From Sarcocystis neurona (Eukaryota > Apicomplexa > Conoidasida > Eucoccidiorida > Sarcocystidae), in the NCBI GenBank assembly GCA_000727475.1, contig KL647296.1:551739-615738 (forward strand): a stretch of DNA of 64,000 nt. The letters are read 5' to 3'. This document shows positions 10,206 through 23,000 of this stretch, piece after piece; within the stretch, counting starts at the first letter, position 1, and every line of letters begins with the position of its first letter. Both the position numbers and the translations under genes were made by a program. The notes below the pieces were generated by a model. That model saw nothing but the letters and a program-made list of their open reading frames with translations, made no database searches and had not been told where the DNA came from.

Positions 10206-13200
10206 GGATGAGGGGGAAGGGAAAGTTGAGTGAGCAAGAAAGGCAAGGATGAGAAACATGCATGTACGTTGTGGATTTCGTAAGAGATTTGCCTTTACGT
10301 CGGGTTCCGTGTTTCTACGTGGCGCTTTCGTCGGACCCGTAGAACGTTTCAGAGATGAAGGCAGAAGAAGAGGTCAAAGAGAAGGCAGAGAAGCCTCCGA
10401 GTTGACTGACACTTCCGGAGGGAAAGCTTTGCTTTCTTCCTACGCGTGGACGTAAATGTACAGTCTTCCGCAGGTGCGTACACCTATATATAAATATATG
10501 TATATGGTATGTAATATATACGTGTGTACTGGGAAGAAGAGGTAGTGGATGGAAATGGAAAATTCGAGTGGGGGGGGGTTCTCTATTTCTCCCCCCTTTA
10601 CGGCCAGTTTGCCGCTTTGCCGTACAAAAGTGTGTAGACAGGCGGCTATCCACCTGTGTGCAGAGTTATTAGACAAAGGTCTAGAGGGAGAAAACCTGGT
10701 GAAGTGGAAGGCAGCCGAAGGATAACGAGCAACCTTCGTGGCCACTCCGTCAGAGAGGCTAGAAAGACACACAGACATTACACCGAGTGATCAAAGTGTA
10801 AATATGTGGATACGCGGAGACGATGCTGGTTTTCACGGCATGTCTACACACACACACACACACGTGTTGTACTCACACAAATGGACGGAGGAGTACGGAG
10901 GAGTTCTGTGCACGGTGCGACATAATGAAGAGAAGTTACGATATAGAGTCCAGATGGATGGCGGCGGGAGAGAGAAAAGCAGAAAGTGCTCTCCGTCAGT
11001 GAAGAACGGACTGAGCGCAAAGAATGCGTCTGTTCCTGCGAGACGAAGGGAAGTGTGGACGAGAAGGTGAGCGGAAAGTCAGCGCCAGAGGGCTGCCATC
11101 TGACCAAAGAAACGTGTTACGAGTAAACCGCTCCTCTTTTCTTTATGTCATCAGGGGGGAACAAATTAAGTCAGCTGCGAGTGAATGAGACGTGTTCCAG
11201 CATCGATCCTTTCAAGGTCAGACGCTTTGGAGTATCGACGCACTGCTTCTACTGCGGCCTTGCCTTGCGCACAAACTGGACGAAGAAAAAGTGGTTTCAC
11301 CCAGCGCTGTCCTACACGCGTCTTCCTGGCAAATTTCTCACCTCCTACGGACTTCACAGAAGTATTTTTAGAATCCGTGTCCAGGGCTGCCAACGAGAAA
11401 AGGAGTCTCGGCGTTCGCTGACAACTAACCTCGGCCGGGTGTGTTGCCGCCGCAGAGATCCGCATGCGCTAGGTCCCGGTTTGCAGGCAAGTGCACACCA
11501 TATACGAGAAAGAGAAAAGTTTTTTTTGCCTTCTGGATCGGCGTGTGTTCAGGAGCGTATCTCGAACGATTCTTCTGATTTCACGAGGGAAGAGGGCTTC
11601 TTCAACAACCTTCGCCTTGAGAACCGGAGTAGATGAACCAGGTGTTAAGTGCCGCCGCAACGACTCACACTGTTCTACGACTACGGCGCCATATGACGGT
11701 TTCTCTGATGGATGCCCGTTTTACGTTTATATTACACCGATGACCATCACGTCTAGAACGAATTCCTCTATTGCCACTGTTACGACGACTCCTAACACTA
11801 CCAGTTAGACTACTGCTCCTGCTAGGGGTACCCCAGCAAATCGACGCGCCAGGGTAAATGACTGAACAGAGATAATTTTCATCACGGTAGAGCATCACGT
11901 TATGTCCTCCCAGAGACAGAGCTTCTTCGCAATGAAGGAAACAACACTGCTGACTCTGTGTTGATGTACGGAAAGGTGCATGATAGACGAAAAGGAATGC
12001 GCGAGACACCATTACCTCAGTCTCACCCGTAGAAAACGAGGCCGCTAAACCTATGGCTGTTCTGCGTGTTCTTTGCGTGTCGATCCGATAAAAAGAGCTC
12101 TCTTCTTGGTGAAGGCGTATCCTTGTGCGACACCGGTGCGCCACCTCCTAGAACATCTGTGGTGCATGCGTTTAACTGAAATCGCGTTTAACAAGTCAGA
12201 TCTCCACGCGAAGCAGAGCAGTGTATATAGCCGACTGCTTTAGCTGTTACGGAAATCAGCACTTCAGATTTGGTAGGCAAGTGTCGGACAGTCAGAAAGA
12301 CGCGCTATTTCTCCGTATGACGAGTGGCTTAATTGAAATGTACAATCACTACTATGCACGAGGATGACACTGGTGACAGGGAGATGTTTGTGAAGCATGA
12401 CGACCATGAAGAATGTTTGTGCGGATGTAGTAGTAGAGGCTTTTCCTTAATCTGTGTGGTGTTGGACTTATCCTGCTGGGGAAAACCAAAGCTTTTGTCT
12501 TCGCCGTACAATGGCCGTACTTTTTATGCATGAAGCAAGCGTATCCTTGGAGCTATTGAGGGAAAAGTGTAGGAGTTTTTCGTCACTCTCACATGAAGTT
12601 TTTGTAATGAAACATAGAAGCGCAGGAGGAATTCCCATAAAAGTCAGCTCTCTAGTGGGATACACCTCCTGGTGGCGAAATTGTTACGTCCGCGTAGTCT
12701 TCAGGCAAGGCGACAGCTTCTTAGTCCACTGACGTACGCACGTAAGAGGGAAGAAGCTGGGGAAATATACGTGTGTATACGTAGAGAGAATTCGAATACA
12801 TGTACGGACTTCATGAAGAGACACACACTTTTGATATATGTGGTCCTACACACTAACAACAGCACAGGTAGGACACGGGCAACACGTGTGCACCTGCGTG
12901 CTAATACCTGACGGCTACATAATGCCAGGGCACTGCGAAGGTCGGTAGGACGCACGAGGGGGAAAACGTTACGTGCAACTAAAGCTACGGTGCAGCATCC
13001 GAAGGTTTCCCTCGGCTACGCAAGTGCGCGCAGAGATCTTCTGTATTCACGCGTATTTGTATAGAGGCCTACCGGTGCGTATGTGTACAATGCGAGAGAG
13101 ACAGAAGTGTCACCTGTAGCATCAATCAGGTGCACGCATGGATATTAAATATACGTATACACGCATGTACGCCTAAAAAGCTTGTAAACGAGTGGGTCTA

Positions 13201-15000
13201 CACACGTGACTATGTATATACAGTATGAAGAGAGTCGGCGTTATGGAGCCACATAGACACACACGTTTGCACAGCGACACCACCATTTTGAGTGCAACGT
13301 ATTCGAAGAAAAGGTGTTACCGTTCCGACTGTTGATGCGCGACAGATCTATATTGAGATATACATATATATATATATATATGTATGGTGGACATTCGTAT
13401 GCTCACCTACAGTTCATCCGCACCCATGTGGCGCACTTTGCATGTTTATATATTTGAACATAGATACACGTATGTGTAGAAGTGAAGGATAGAGAGGGAG
13501 AGAGAGGCATACGTAGATTCACGCAGTCACACACCGTACGGATCGAGGCATATACACAATGTCTGTATACCTTTGCATTTATTTCTCTTTCTCTCGTTCC
13601 CTCTCTCTATACATATGTAGGTACACCTATACATGCATATGTATGTATGCACATGTGTATATTTCCCCTCATGACAGGATGAAAGTATGTTGCACGAGCC
13701 ATGGTGGCCACTCAAAAAGCAGCAATGCCAGGGGTGTGTTCTCTGACGTCCATTTTGGGATCCACCGGAAAGCGACAGCCACACTGCGTCGTGTACGTTC
13801 ACCACCTGTGAAGTCAGTCTTACGACTAGGGCTGCTAACTTGAGTAGTGTGCTACAAAAAGGAAGAGGAGGACGTGCCTGCATTCGAGTCCAGGGTATTT
13901 TCGCAATTAAATGGTCATCTGATTATCCTCCGCAGCAGTGCACGTACACTCTCTGTCGAGTCTTCCGTCGCTGTCGTTGCTGCTGCACGACGAGTGCGTG
14001 CATTTGTCCGTGGGATGGAAAATATTTCTCCAAAGGGGGTGTTCAACGCAGTTTCCCGAGGACCGCGGAAGTCCTTTAAAGACGACTACGCCGTCAACTC
14101 TTCGACGGGCGCGTGCGCTCAAGCGAAGAGGGAAGCATATTAGTAAAGCAAAACGCATTCTTGACGCGAGAGCGCTTTATAGATATTGCAGTAGGTCATC
14201 TTCCAGTTTGACTGTGACGCATGCACTCCAAAGTGTGTGTTAGTACATTCCCAGTGTGTACGCAACGTGACGGTGCAGTTCCTTTTTCTCTTACTTCTCC
14301 GGCTGCGACTGGTATTATCATGCATCAAAATTGTGTCCCGACACTACCGTGAACATTCCGTCGCAATCACGTTATATATATATATACACATATACACGTG
14401 TGTGTGTGTGCGTGTATAGTGAAGTTTGAGAAAATACTGAAAGAGTACATGTGAACTACTGCAATACTGGCTGCGCGGGAGACAGCAGATCTACGGGAAT
14501 GCGTAAATAGTAAGCAGTGGAGCCACACTGGAGACGTGGAGATTACCAGTACAGTCGCGATGACCGCTGCTCCAGAGACACAAACGTCTATTCTGCGAGC
14601 AGCAAGCTGCGACGTCTGCGGCTTCTACTGAGAATATGAGTGAGTGCATGCGTGCGGCCCTGGGGTAATTTGTGTGAAACCTCCTACGTGATTACGCCAG
14701 GTACTTCACGAGGAGGCGCTTTCTCGTCCACATTCGAACACAGAACTGCTGCAGAGTTCCCACCTGAACGAGGAAGAGAAGAAAGCAATTCGGCCTTCTC
14801 TCTTCATACACATATAGAGAGACAGAGAGACAGATAGACAGAGACAGGAGTGGACGTACGACCCACGAAGGAAGAGACAGATCGACACAGGTGAACAGGT
14901 AGACGGCATTGAGTGTCACTATATAATGGAGTAGGGTTACGCTTTTTCCCTCTCTAATAATAGACCTGACAGAACGAAACAAAATTTCTGGATGCAGAGA
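10206..15000. other. Repeat-poor segment, no gene recognised
   Basis: Nearly 5 kb without CAG islands and with only short microsatellites (10850-10865, 13360-13385, 14375-14412). Open frames of 60-160 codons occur on both strands, the longest at 11145-11636 (+) and 11665-12144 (-). None has a recognisable domain, and overlapping frames are equally long, which argues against coding. No tRNA-like B box was seen. Base composition is more even than the flanks. Confidence 0.5.
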
Positions 15001-15960
15001 TATGCACGCCTATACATACAGAGAGAGAAATCAATAGACACCTGGAGACTAAGGTGTCTCCACGTGCACACAGCATTGTCTCAACCCCAGAGAAGAGCAC
15101 TTCTCTCTTTTTTTGTGGCTTGTTCCTCTCTTTCCCGGAAAACGTCTTTGTGCTGCCCACCACAGGACGTCACGTACAAAACCAGTCCCTGCGTTTCCGT
15201 TCCTCCTTCTGTATTCGGAGAGGCGCACAGCGCGTTCCGCATTGACGAAGCAAACGACCACACAACCGACAAAAGACGCCTTTTCTTCCCCTCCTCGTCC
15301 CCGTAACGCAGTCACGTACGTGTACACAAAAAGTGCAGTATGCAGCAGAAGCGCCTCGTTTGCCTTTTCTCTATTTTAGGTGAGCTCTCCCTCGTTGGGC
15401 TTCCAGGAGAGACGAACCTCCTTGACGCAGGTGGCAACACACGTATGGAAATACACATATACACGTGCAGTAGTTTGCAGGTTTTCGCACTGGTACCGCG
15501 GCCCCGTGCATACGCATGCACACACGTGTCTCTGGTGTACAGACACCACTCCTCCGCACATACACACATACACCCACGTATCGACTATAAAGCGGTCCAC
15601 ACAGGGCCGCAGCGTCAACAACAGGTAGGTAGAATATACACAGATAATTATCCTCCTGCAGGTAGGCATGCGTAGATAGATAGATCCCGTGCGCAGGCAA
15701 AGACAGAGGCAAAAATTGGGAAGACACATGTGTATCTAACATATATATGCATGTACGTGGAGAGAGCTAGATAGGCCGCAGCTACAGATACGCACGCACA
15801 CACAGTAAAAGTAGTCCCACGAGTTTCTGCTTCGTCAAGGCTTTTCGTTCCGACACAAACGTGCCGTACACCGTTACTTTTTCTCTCCTTCGTTTATCAA
15901 AGTTGTCCTGTGTACACACGTACTGTATACAGACGTGTACTCGTTTATACACGCATGCAC
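15001..15960. other. Transition region, no gene recognised
   Basis: Mixed-composition sequence with a few short open frames on both strands. One exact copy of the palindromic motif GGTGTACAGACACC lies at 15534-15547. Nothing else is identifiable. Confidence 0.4.
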
Positions 15961-16093
15961 GTATGTACACCCATGCATATATATACGTTTGTATGTACAA
16001 TATAAGTGTATATGTCTGTATATGCATATTCTGCCCATACATACACATATAAAAGCATACACAGTTTCCGCGATACGGACGTTTGTACGTACA

Positions 16094-16125
<32 letters not shown>

Positions 16126-17196
16126 TTGTATATATGGATACTCCGCCCATATATATATATATATATATATGTATGTATAGATATATGTATGCGCAGCATA
16201 TCGAGGTCTATCGTATATACACACATACCTACACCTGACAAAGTTCTTTACATATATACATACATGTGTATATGTATGTGGAGATACACGTCTACGCAGC
16301 ATACCTATATAATCATAGAATGAACAGACAAGCCCGATCGATATATGTGTGTATAAAACTATGGATAGATAGATATATACAGAAGTCAGCCTGCAGTAGA
16401 AGTCGGAGCAGACACGCCGGCGTCAGACGCATGGCAACGTCTCCCAGTTCCTGCGTGTCTATACTGCTATGTACATTGGCTCAGGGCCGTGTCTACCTCT
16501 CCCAGTTCCTGCGTGTCTACACCGCTACTTATAGATAGTGGCTCAGGCCCGTGTCTACGTCTCCCAGTTCGCGCGTGTCTACACGGATATTTATATATTT
16601 CGCATCAGCACGGTCAATGAGCAAAAGGTGCTTCCCTTGTCCCTATACTACACATATACATGTACAGATGTATGTACACACCCACACATACACACACACA
16701 CACATACGTATATCAAGATATATATACCCTTATGTGTGGACAGCTACAGTAGTTCTCATACTACACAAATATATATCTGTGTGTGCATACACGCACACAT
16801 ATACCAACATATATATATCTATGTGTGAGGGGCTACACCTGTACCTATGTCACACATATGTGTATATATGCATATCCACACATATATATATATGCCTATA
16901 CATATACAAATATATCTATTTCTGTGTGCCTGCAGGTGTGTACGCTTCACGTGAAGACTACGTTGGAAGAGTGCGTCTGAGAACGGGCCGAAACTGACGA
17001 CTCTTCACCTTCTCGCGCTGCTGCTAGCAAACTGCTTCCGGATGGTGGGGAGCGACCCCCCTACGTGTCAGCATACACACACATAGGTGATATAAACACA
17101 CATATATGTACTTACACACGCACGTATACGTCATCCTACACAGAACCCCATACATATGCGCTCCGCCCCGCCCCGTGCCATTACATATATATATAT
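15961..17196. repeat. TA/GTAT/ACAT microsatellite block
   Basis: TATATA runs (16097-16125, 16150-16172, 16810-16830, 17185-17198) are separated by ACATACAC and GTATGTAT stretches. The block lies 3' of the minus-strand Gpi1 gene. Confidence 0.75.
16439..16600. repeat. Three tandem copies of a ~60-bp unit
   Basis: Copies start at 16439, 16498 and 16559 with the shared core CTCCCAGTTCCTGCGTGTCT (third copy has CGCGCG). Each is followed by a diverging TA-containing tail and GGCTCAGG(G/C)CCGTGTCTAC. Confidence 0.8.
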
Positions 17197-17658
17197 ATGA
17201 TTGTCGACAGGCTCATATATATATGTGTACGCATATCTTTACATACACGCATATATATTTATACGTATTTTTCAGCGTGTTCATACATGTACGTCTATTT
17301 TATATGTGAGGAGGCGTGTCTCCACATATACACGGATAGATATTCAGAACACGAAGGGAGACCACAAACTGTATTTCTCGCGAAAACTACTGTGTCTTTG
17401 GCTACATCACTCTATATAGATGTGTATCGATGCTCATACATATATACATATATATGACTGTCGACAGGCTAACACGTATATATGTATACCTTCACACATG
17501 TGTGTGTATGTATATTTCTATCGACGTGTCCATACGTATACGTCTCCATACGTGAGGAGACCTGCCTCCACGTATATACGAATAGGATTCTTGTAGATGA
17601 GTAGATAAAACTAATTGCTATTTCTTGCGAAAATTTCTGCAGAAGTCTTTGGCTACAC
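17197..17658. repeat. Direct duplication overlapping the 3' end of the Gpi1 gene
   Basis: Two diverged copies are visible, about 17197-17409 and 17456-17658. Both begin near TGTCGACAGGCT, contain a GTGAGGAG-C-TG-CTCCAC-TATA core, and end with CGCGAAAA/TGCGAAAA then TCTTTGGCTACA. The second copy contains the inferred stop codon of the minus-strand Gpi1 gene. Confidence 0.65.
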
Positions 17659-19976
17659 CAAAGATATAATGGCCGCGCGCCGCAACGCGAGTTCTCAAAC
17701 TTGGTCCCTCCCTGCTGCCACTGCTGTTGCCCAGCCGTTCAGTTGCGTGGATAAGGCTGCCCAGGCAAAAATGTCGAAGAAGCTGCGCAGACGCAAAGCG
17801 ACCCAGCGTCTGTGCTGCAGCTTCCTTCAAGGGCAGCAGCAAAATCTCGCTGCTACTCATGTACTGCGTACGCAGCTCCACGTAGGTTATCCGGCTGCTG
17901 CTCGTCAACCTGTTGCTGCTGCTGCTGCTGTAGGAGCAGTAGTACACAGAGACGCCTGAGGAGGTGGGGGGCATCGTGCTGCTGCTGATGCGCGTTCCTT
18001 CGCAGGCAATCATGCACCCGCTGCTGCTGTCGCTCCTTCTTGTCGACAAAATGGCGCTGCTACTGCAGCTCCCGACCGCCTCTTCCCTGCCGCTGCTGCT
18101 GCTGCGGCGCAGCCGGGTAGAAGACGAAGGAGACCCTGACGAAGAGGAAAAAAAGAAGCAGAAGAAGAAGCAGAAGAGGCAGAAGAGCAGACGAAGGAGG
18201 CGCTGCAGTGAGACGGCGCTTGTTGTACTTGTATCGCACGAGCTGCTGCGGTGTCCGAGGCACCAGAAGACGCAGCAACAGCAGCAGCACCGGAAGCAGC
18301 CTCCGGCCTCGGAGCAGCAGCGGCAGTCACGGCAGGGAATGCAGCAGTAGACGAAGAAAAAAACGCAGCAGCAACAGCAGAAGCAGCAGCAGCGTCATTT
18401 GATCCGACGGCGGCGTCAGCCTTCGCACTTCTCCCATAAAAATTCTTCTCCCCTGCAGCAACCACGCGCAATGCTGCTGTCTCGTCGTCATATCTCGCGT
18501 TGCTGCTGCCGCTGCTGTTGCTGTTGCCGCTGGTGAAATAGTTCCTGCTGCTGTTGTTGGCGCTGCTGGAGCTGTTGCAACTGTCTAAAACGTTGCTGCT
18601 GCTAATGCTCCTGCCGCCGTCGCTCCTGTCTCCCGAGCCGCTGTGACGCGCAGCAGGAGACGTGCCGCTGACGCAAGAGGAGGAGGAAGAGCAGCAGCAG
18701 CAGCAGCAATACGATAGGCGTGGGGCGCCTCCGGAGGGCAGTTGCTGCTGTTGCTGGCGCTGTTCGTCCGGCTCTTGCTGCTGCAGCTGGGTTTCTCCCA
18801 GGAGATGGATGCTGATGCTTGTTGCGAACAGTTCGGGCAGCAAGAGCCGCAGGATCAGGAGGAACAGCGGAGAGCGGCAAGACAGCAGCAGCAGCAGCCG
18901 CAGCAGCCCGTGCAGAAGAAGAATGAGAAGCCAGAGGGTTGCAAAGGAGAAGTAAAAAGTGATAATAGTGGGAGCAAAGCACACCATTATCGTGAATATG
19001 ACACTGCCGATCAGCAGCTGGTCCACACGAAACTCCAGGCTATCTACCCGTTGCCGCAGAACGTTCCACTTTTTCCCTCTGCAGCACAGCAGCACCCACG
19101 TTCACCCACACACGCGCCAGGCCGAACTTTGATACAAAGGCTGCTTCATACACAAACGTACCACACACACAAAGATAAATGAGATGGGATAGGAAAACGA
19201 GTGGAAGGGCAAAAGCAGCAGAAATACGAGTAACAGCGTAGAACCAGTGGGATCAAACAAAGACACACACCGTCAGAAACTCTGAGACATCACAAAAATT
19301 TCATATATATATATATATATGTATATATACATGTATACTCATATACATATGTAAGTATATATATATAGATATGCATACACACCCAGATATATATATATAT
19401 GTACATACACGTGATGGTGAGACAACGGTGTACCTATCATGTCTATACGTACACACATGTATGAATGTACGTGTGTATGCATGTATGTATGTATATACAT
19501 ATCTTCTACACATATATATGTACATGTGTATGGAAGATATATACGTATATACAGAAATAAGAGAGTGTGTGTACCTGCAGAGAAACAGAGAGAAACACAC
19601 ACACAGAGACCGGTGAGTAATACGCAGGTACACCACCAGGTATATAGCAAAGCAATACACATACGTACACAGCTACACATACGCACAAGCGTATGTAGAA
19701 GATATATATATATATATATACACGTACACCCGTATACAAATATATATACATATATACATACGTGTGTCGTGTTTGTAGAGCATCTCGCTAGACGCAGGGA
19801 TCGGGGAGCATACGTGGAAACGGACGTCAATATGCAGCACGTGGTTCCATGTCTACATCCATCCGTAGTGGCAGGTCTCCTTTACATGGACCTGTACATA
19901 GATATATATACATATATATGCACATAGATACCTATGTATGTATATATATATGTGTATTAGTATGTCGACGTGTACG

Positions 19977-20014
<38 letters not shown>

Positions 20015-23000
20015 TACGTTGACATGTACATACATATATATATATATATATGTATGTGATTCTGAGTGTGTATAAACGCATGTAAATTCTATGTGGTGAG
20101 CAACAGCGTCGAAGGACGCCATTCGGATGGCGAATAAGCTTCCCCGCTAGTGCGTCATTGTCTCTAAGTGGTGTATAGACACCTTAGACACCTCTGCATG
20201 CAATCGGGTAAAAATGTCACACATGTGCACGTGTAGATGTACAGACACCTGGAAAAAGATCTGCCACAAAAGCGGGTCCAGACGGCGTCTATAATCTATG
20301 TGGAAAGCTGTACGGACACCTTCGAGACCTGACGCCGGCCAGAGACAGCACATATATATATAGGTGTACAGACACCGTGTGAGAGCCCTGCCGCAGTGCA
20401 ACAGGGTGGATACCGCATATATATACATATATGCGTATCACAAAGGTAGGAGCACACGAAGATGCGTACGCGGATGAAAAGCGACGTGCGCGGGAGTGTG
20501 ACGGTGACGCCCAAACGCATCGCAGCAGGCGCACGTGCAGCCAGGAGCGACCGCAGGGAGAGGAACAAGAGACCAGCTGCCTGTGTGGAGCAGCGATCGC
20601 AGCAGCAGCAGCAGAGATAGAGAAGGACGTCGCGCGAGGAGCAGACGTGGACGACAGCAGAGCGACCGGGCAGCGGCGGCAGCGTCAGGCAGTCGCGAGG
20701 AAGACAAAGGGAAGGATGACAAAAAGGAAGAAAGAAGAGGAGGAAAAGTAAGTGTTTGAGAGGGGGAGGGGGTACCGGAACATATTGAAGAAGGTGTACA
20801 GACACCTTGTGGAAGTGGCATGCAGTCGAGCGCAGACTGCGTAGATGTAAAAGATGTGACCGAACGACAGCAGCAGCGCATCAGCGCCAGCAGCAAAGAG
20901 CAGACTGCCACTCCACTGCCATCCCCGTGTGGGGCCGCGCCACCGCAGCAGCAGCGCGAAGAGCGTCGACAGCCCCTGCAGCAGCCGCAGCACACTCTTT
21001 CCCCCCTCTGTACACCACGTGCGCAGTGGCGGGAGACACTCTGTCCACCACCTTCCCAGCCGCGACAGAAAGTCCTCTTCTGCTTCGCCTTCGTCTTCTT
21101 CTTCGCCTTCGTCTTCTTCTTCTTCACCTGCGTCTGCTGCTAGCTGTTGGGGATCTTCACGCAGCTCGCGCTGCGCCGCTGTCTCTTTCCCCCCCGTCTT
21201 CTCCGCTGCGTCGTTGTCTTCGTCTTCCTTCTCCTGCTGCTGCTCTTCTTCTTCACGCTCTTGCTGCTGCTCGTCCACATGTTGCTGCTGCAGCTCTTGC
21301 TGCCGGGCCTTCTTTATCCTGCCCTTTTTCGCCTCGCGCTGCCACTGCGGCTGCACTCGGCCTGTCCGCGGCTGCTGCTCTCGGTGCTGCCTCTCCAGAT
21401 GCAGAAGCAGCACATGCTCCTGGTGCTGCGGCTCCGGTGACTCACAAAAAATTCTCTGCTGCTGCTGCTGCAGTAGCAGCGACGTGTGTGACTGCTGCTG
21501 CGGCTGCTGCTGCCGCTGCTGCTGCTGACGAGAAGACACGTGCAGCCCCACGGCAACAGCAAACAGACAGACGCCAGCAGCAGTAGCCGCTACTACAGCG
21601 ACCATCCGCTTTCTTCTTCGCCCTGTTCTCTCGCCGCTGCTGCTCTTGCAGACTCCTTCTTTCTCTTCCGTTGCTGCTGTTGCTGCTGTCTCTCCTGCTG
21701 CTACGACTGCTCGTCCTCCTTCGTTTGCTTCCGCTCTCTGGCTTGTCTGCTCTCCCTTCCCTATTCTTGCTGCTGCTGCACGCGTCGCTTCCGCCGCCGC
21801 TGCACCTGCGCGGAGTCCCTGCTCTGCTGTAGCATCAGCTGCCGCTCCGACTCTCCTCGGTTGCTGCCGCTGCTGCTGCTCTTCACTCCTACTCTCCCCC
21901 TCCACTCTCCCGTCGCCTTCCATTTCCCCCAAGTCGCTACTGTCTTTGCGTTGCCTATGCATCTGCTTCTCCTGCTGCAGCGTCTGCTGCCGCTGTTTCT
22001 GCTGCTGTTGCTGCTGCTGCCGTTGCCTCTGCTGCTGCTTCTGCTTGTGCTGCTTGTGCTGCTTTTGCTGCTGCTGCTGCTGTTTTTGCTGCTGCTGCTG
22101 CTGGCGTTTCTTCCGCGACCAGAGGGCCGCAGCAAGGGCAACGAGTCCAGCTGCAAGTCCTCCCCACAGCGTCAGGGCAGTGCTACTGCTGCTGTTTCCT
22201 CTTCCGTCGCTGGTGCCCCCCACCTGCTGCTGCAGGCAGCACGTCTCGGACCTCTCGCCGCTACCGCTTGCATCCCTGTTGCTGGCACCGTCGGAACTGC
22301 TGCTTCCCCAGCTGTCCCTGCTGCTGCCGCTGTTTGTCCCCAGAGAAATTACTTTACTGCTGCGGCTTGCGTCTCCCCACCTCCTCCTCACTCTCCTCCT
22401 CCGCCTTAACCAGACACTGCTCGTACTCCTGCGACCGCTGCTGCTGTTGGTGCCCCCCCAGCAGCTGCGGGTCCAGCTGCTGCTGTAGTTCTCTCGCTGC
22501 TCCGTGTTCTCCTCCACTCCTTCCTCCGTACTGCTGCCGCTGCAGCCGGGGCTACTCTCCTCGTCTCTGCTCCTGCCAGTGCTCCTGTCACTGCAAAAGG
22601 GAGCTTCCCAGCTTTTTCTCTCAGAGCTCTTCTTTGTCCTGCTTCTCAGTCGTTTGTCAGTGCTTCTTCTTTTTCCGCGTCCTGCTGCTGCCTTGACCCC
22701 TTCCTTTTCCTCTCCATTCTCTCTGCCGCTGCAGCTGGCCCTGCTGCTGCCCTCCCTGCTGCCGCTGCTGTTTCTTCTTCTGCCTGCTGTCCTGCAAACT
22801 GCTATGTAGACCGCATGCGCCGCCGCTGCAAGTTCACTCCATATATGAACTGTCGCCAGAATGATCGACCCAATAACGCTGGTGAGATGTCTGTTAAATT
22901 TGAAGCCCGCCGGAAATGCCATGAGCCAACGTACGAACGCTGCAAGCAGCTGCCGATGGAAGAAGCAGTACGGCCGAGAGAAGAGAGAAAGCAGCGACGG

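Noticed and set aside
11145..11636. 163-codon plus-strand open frame in the repeat-poor segment
   Set aside because: Overlapping frames on both strands are similarly long, and it has no recognisable motif.
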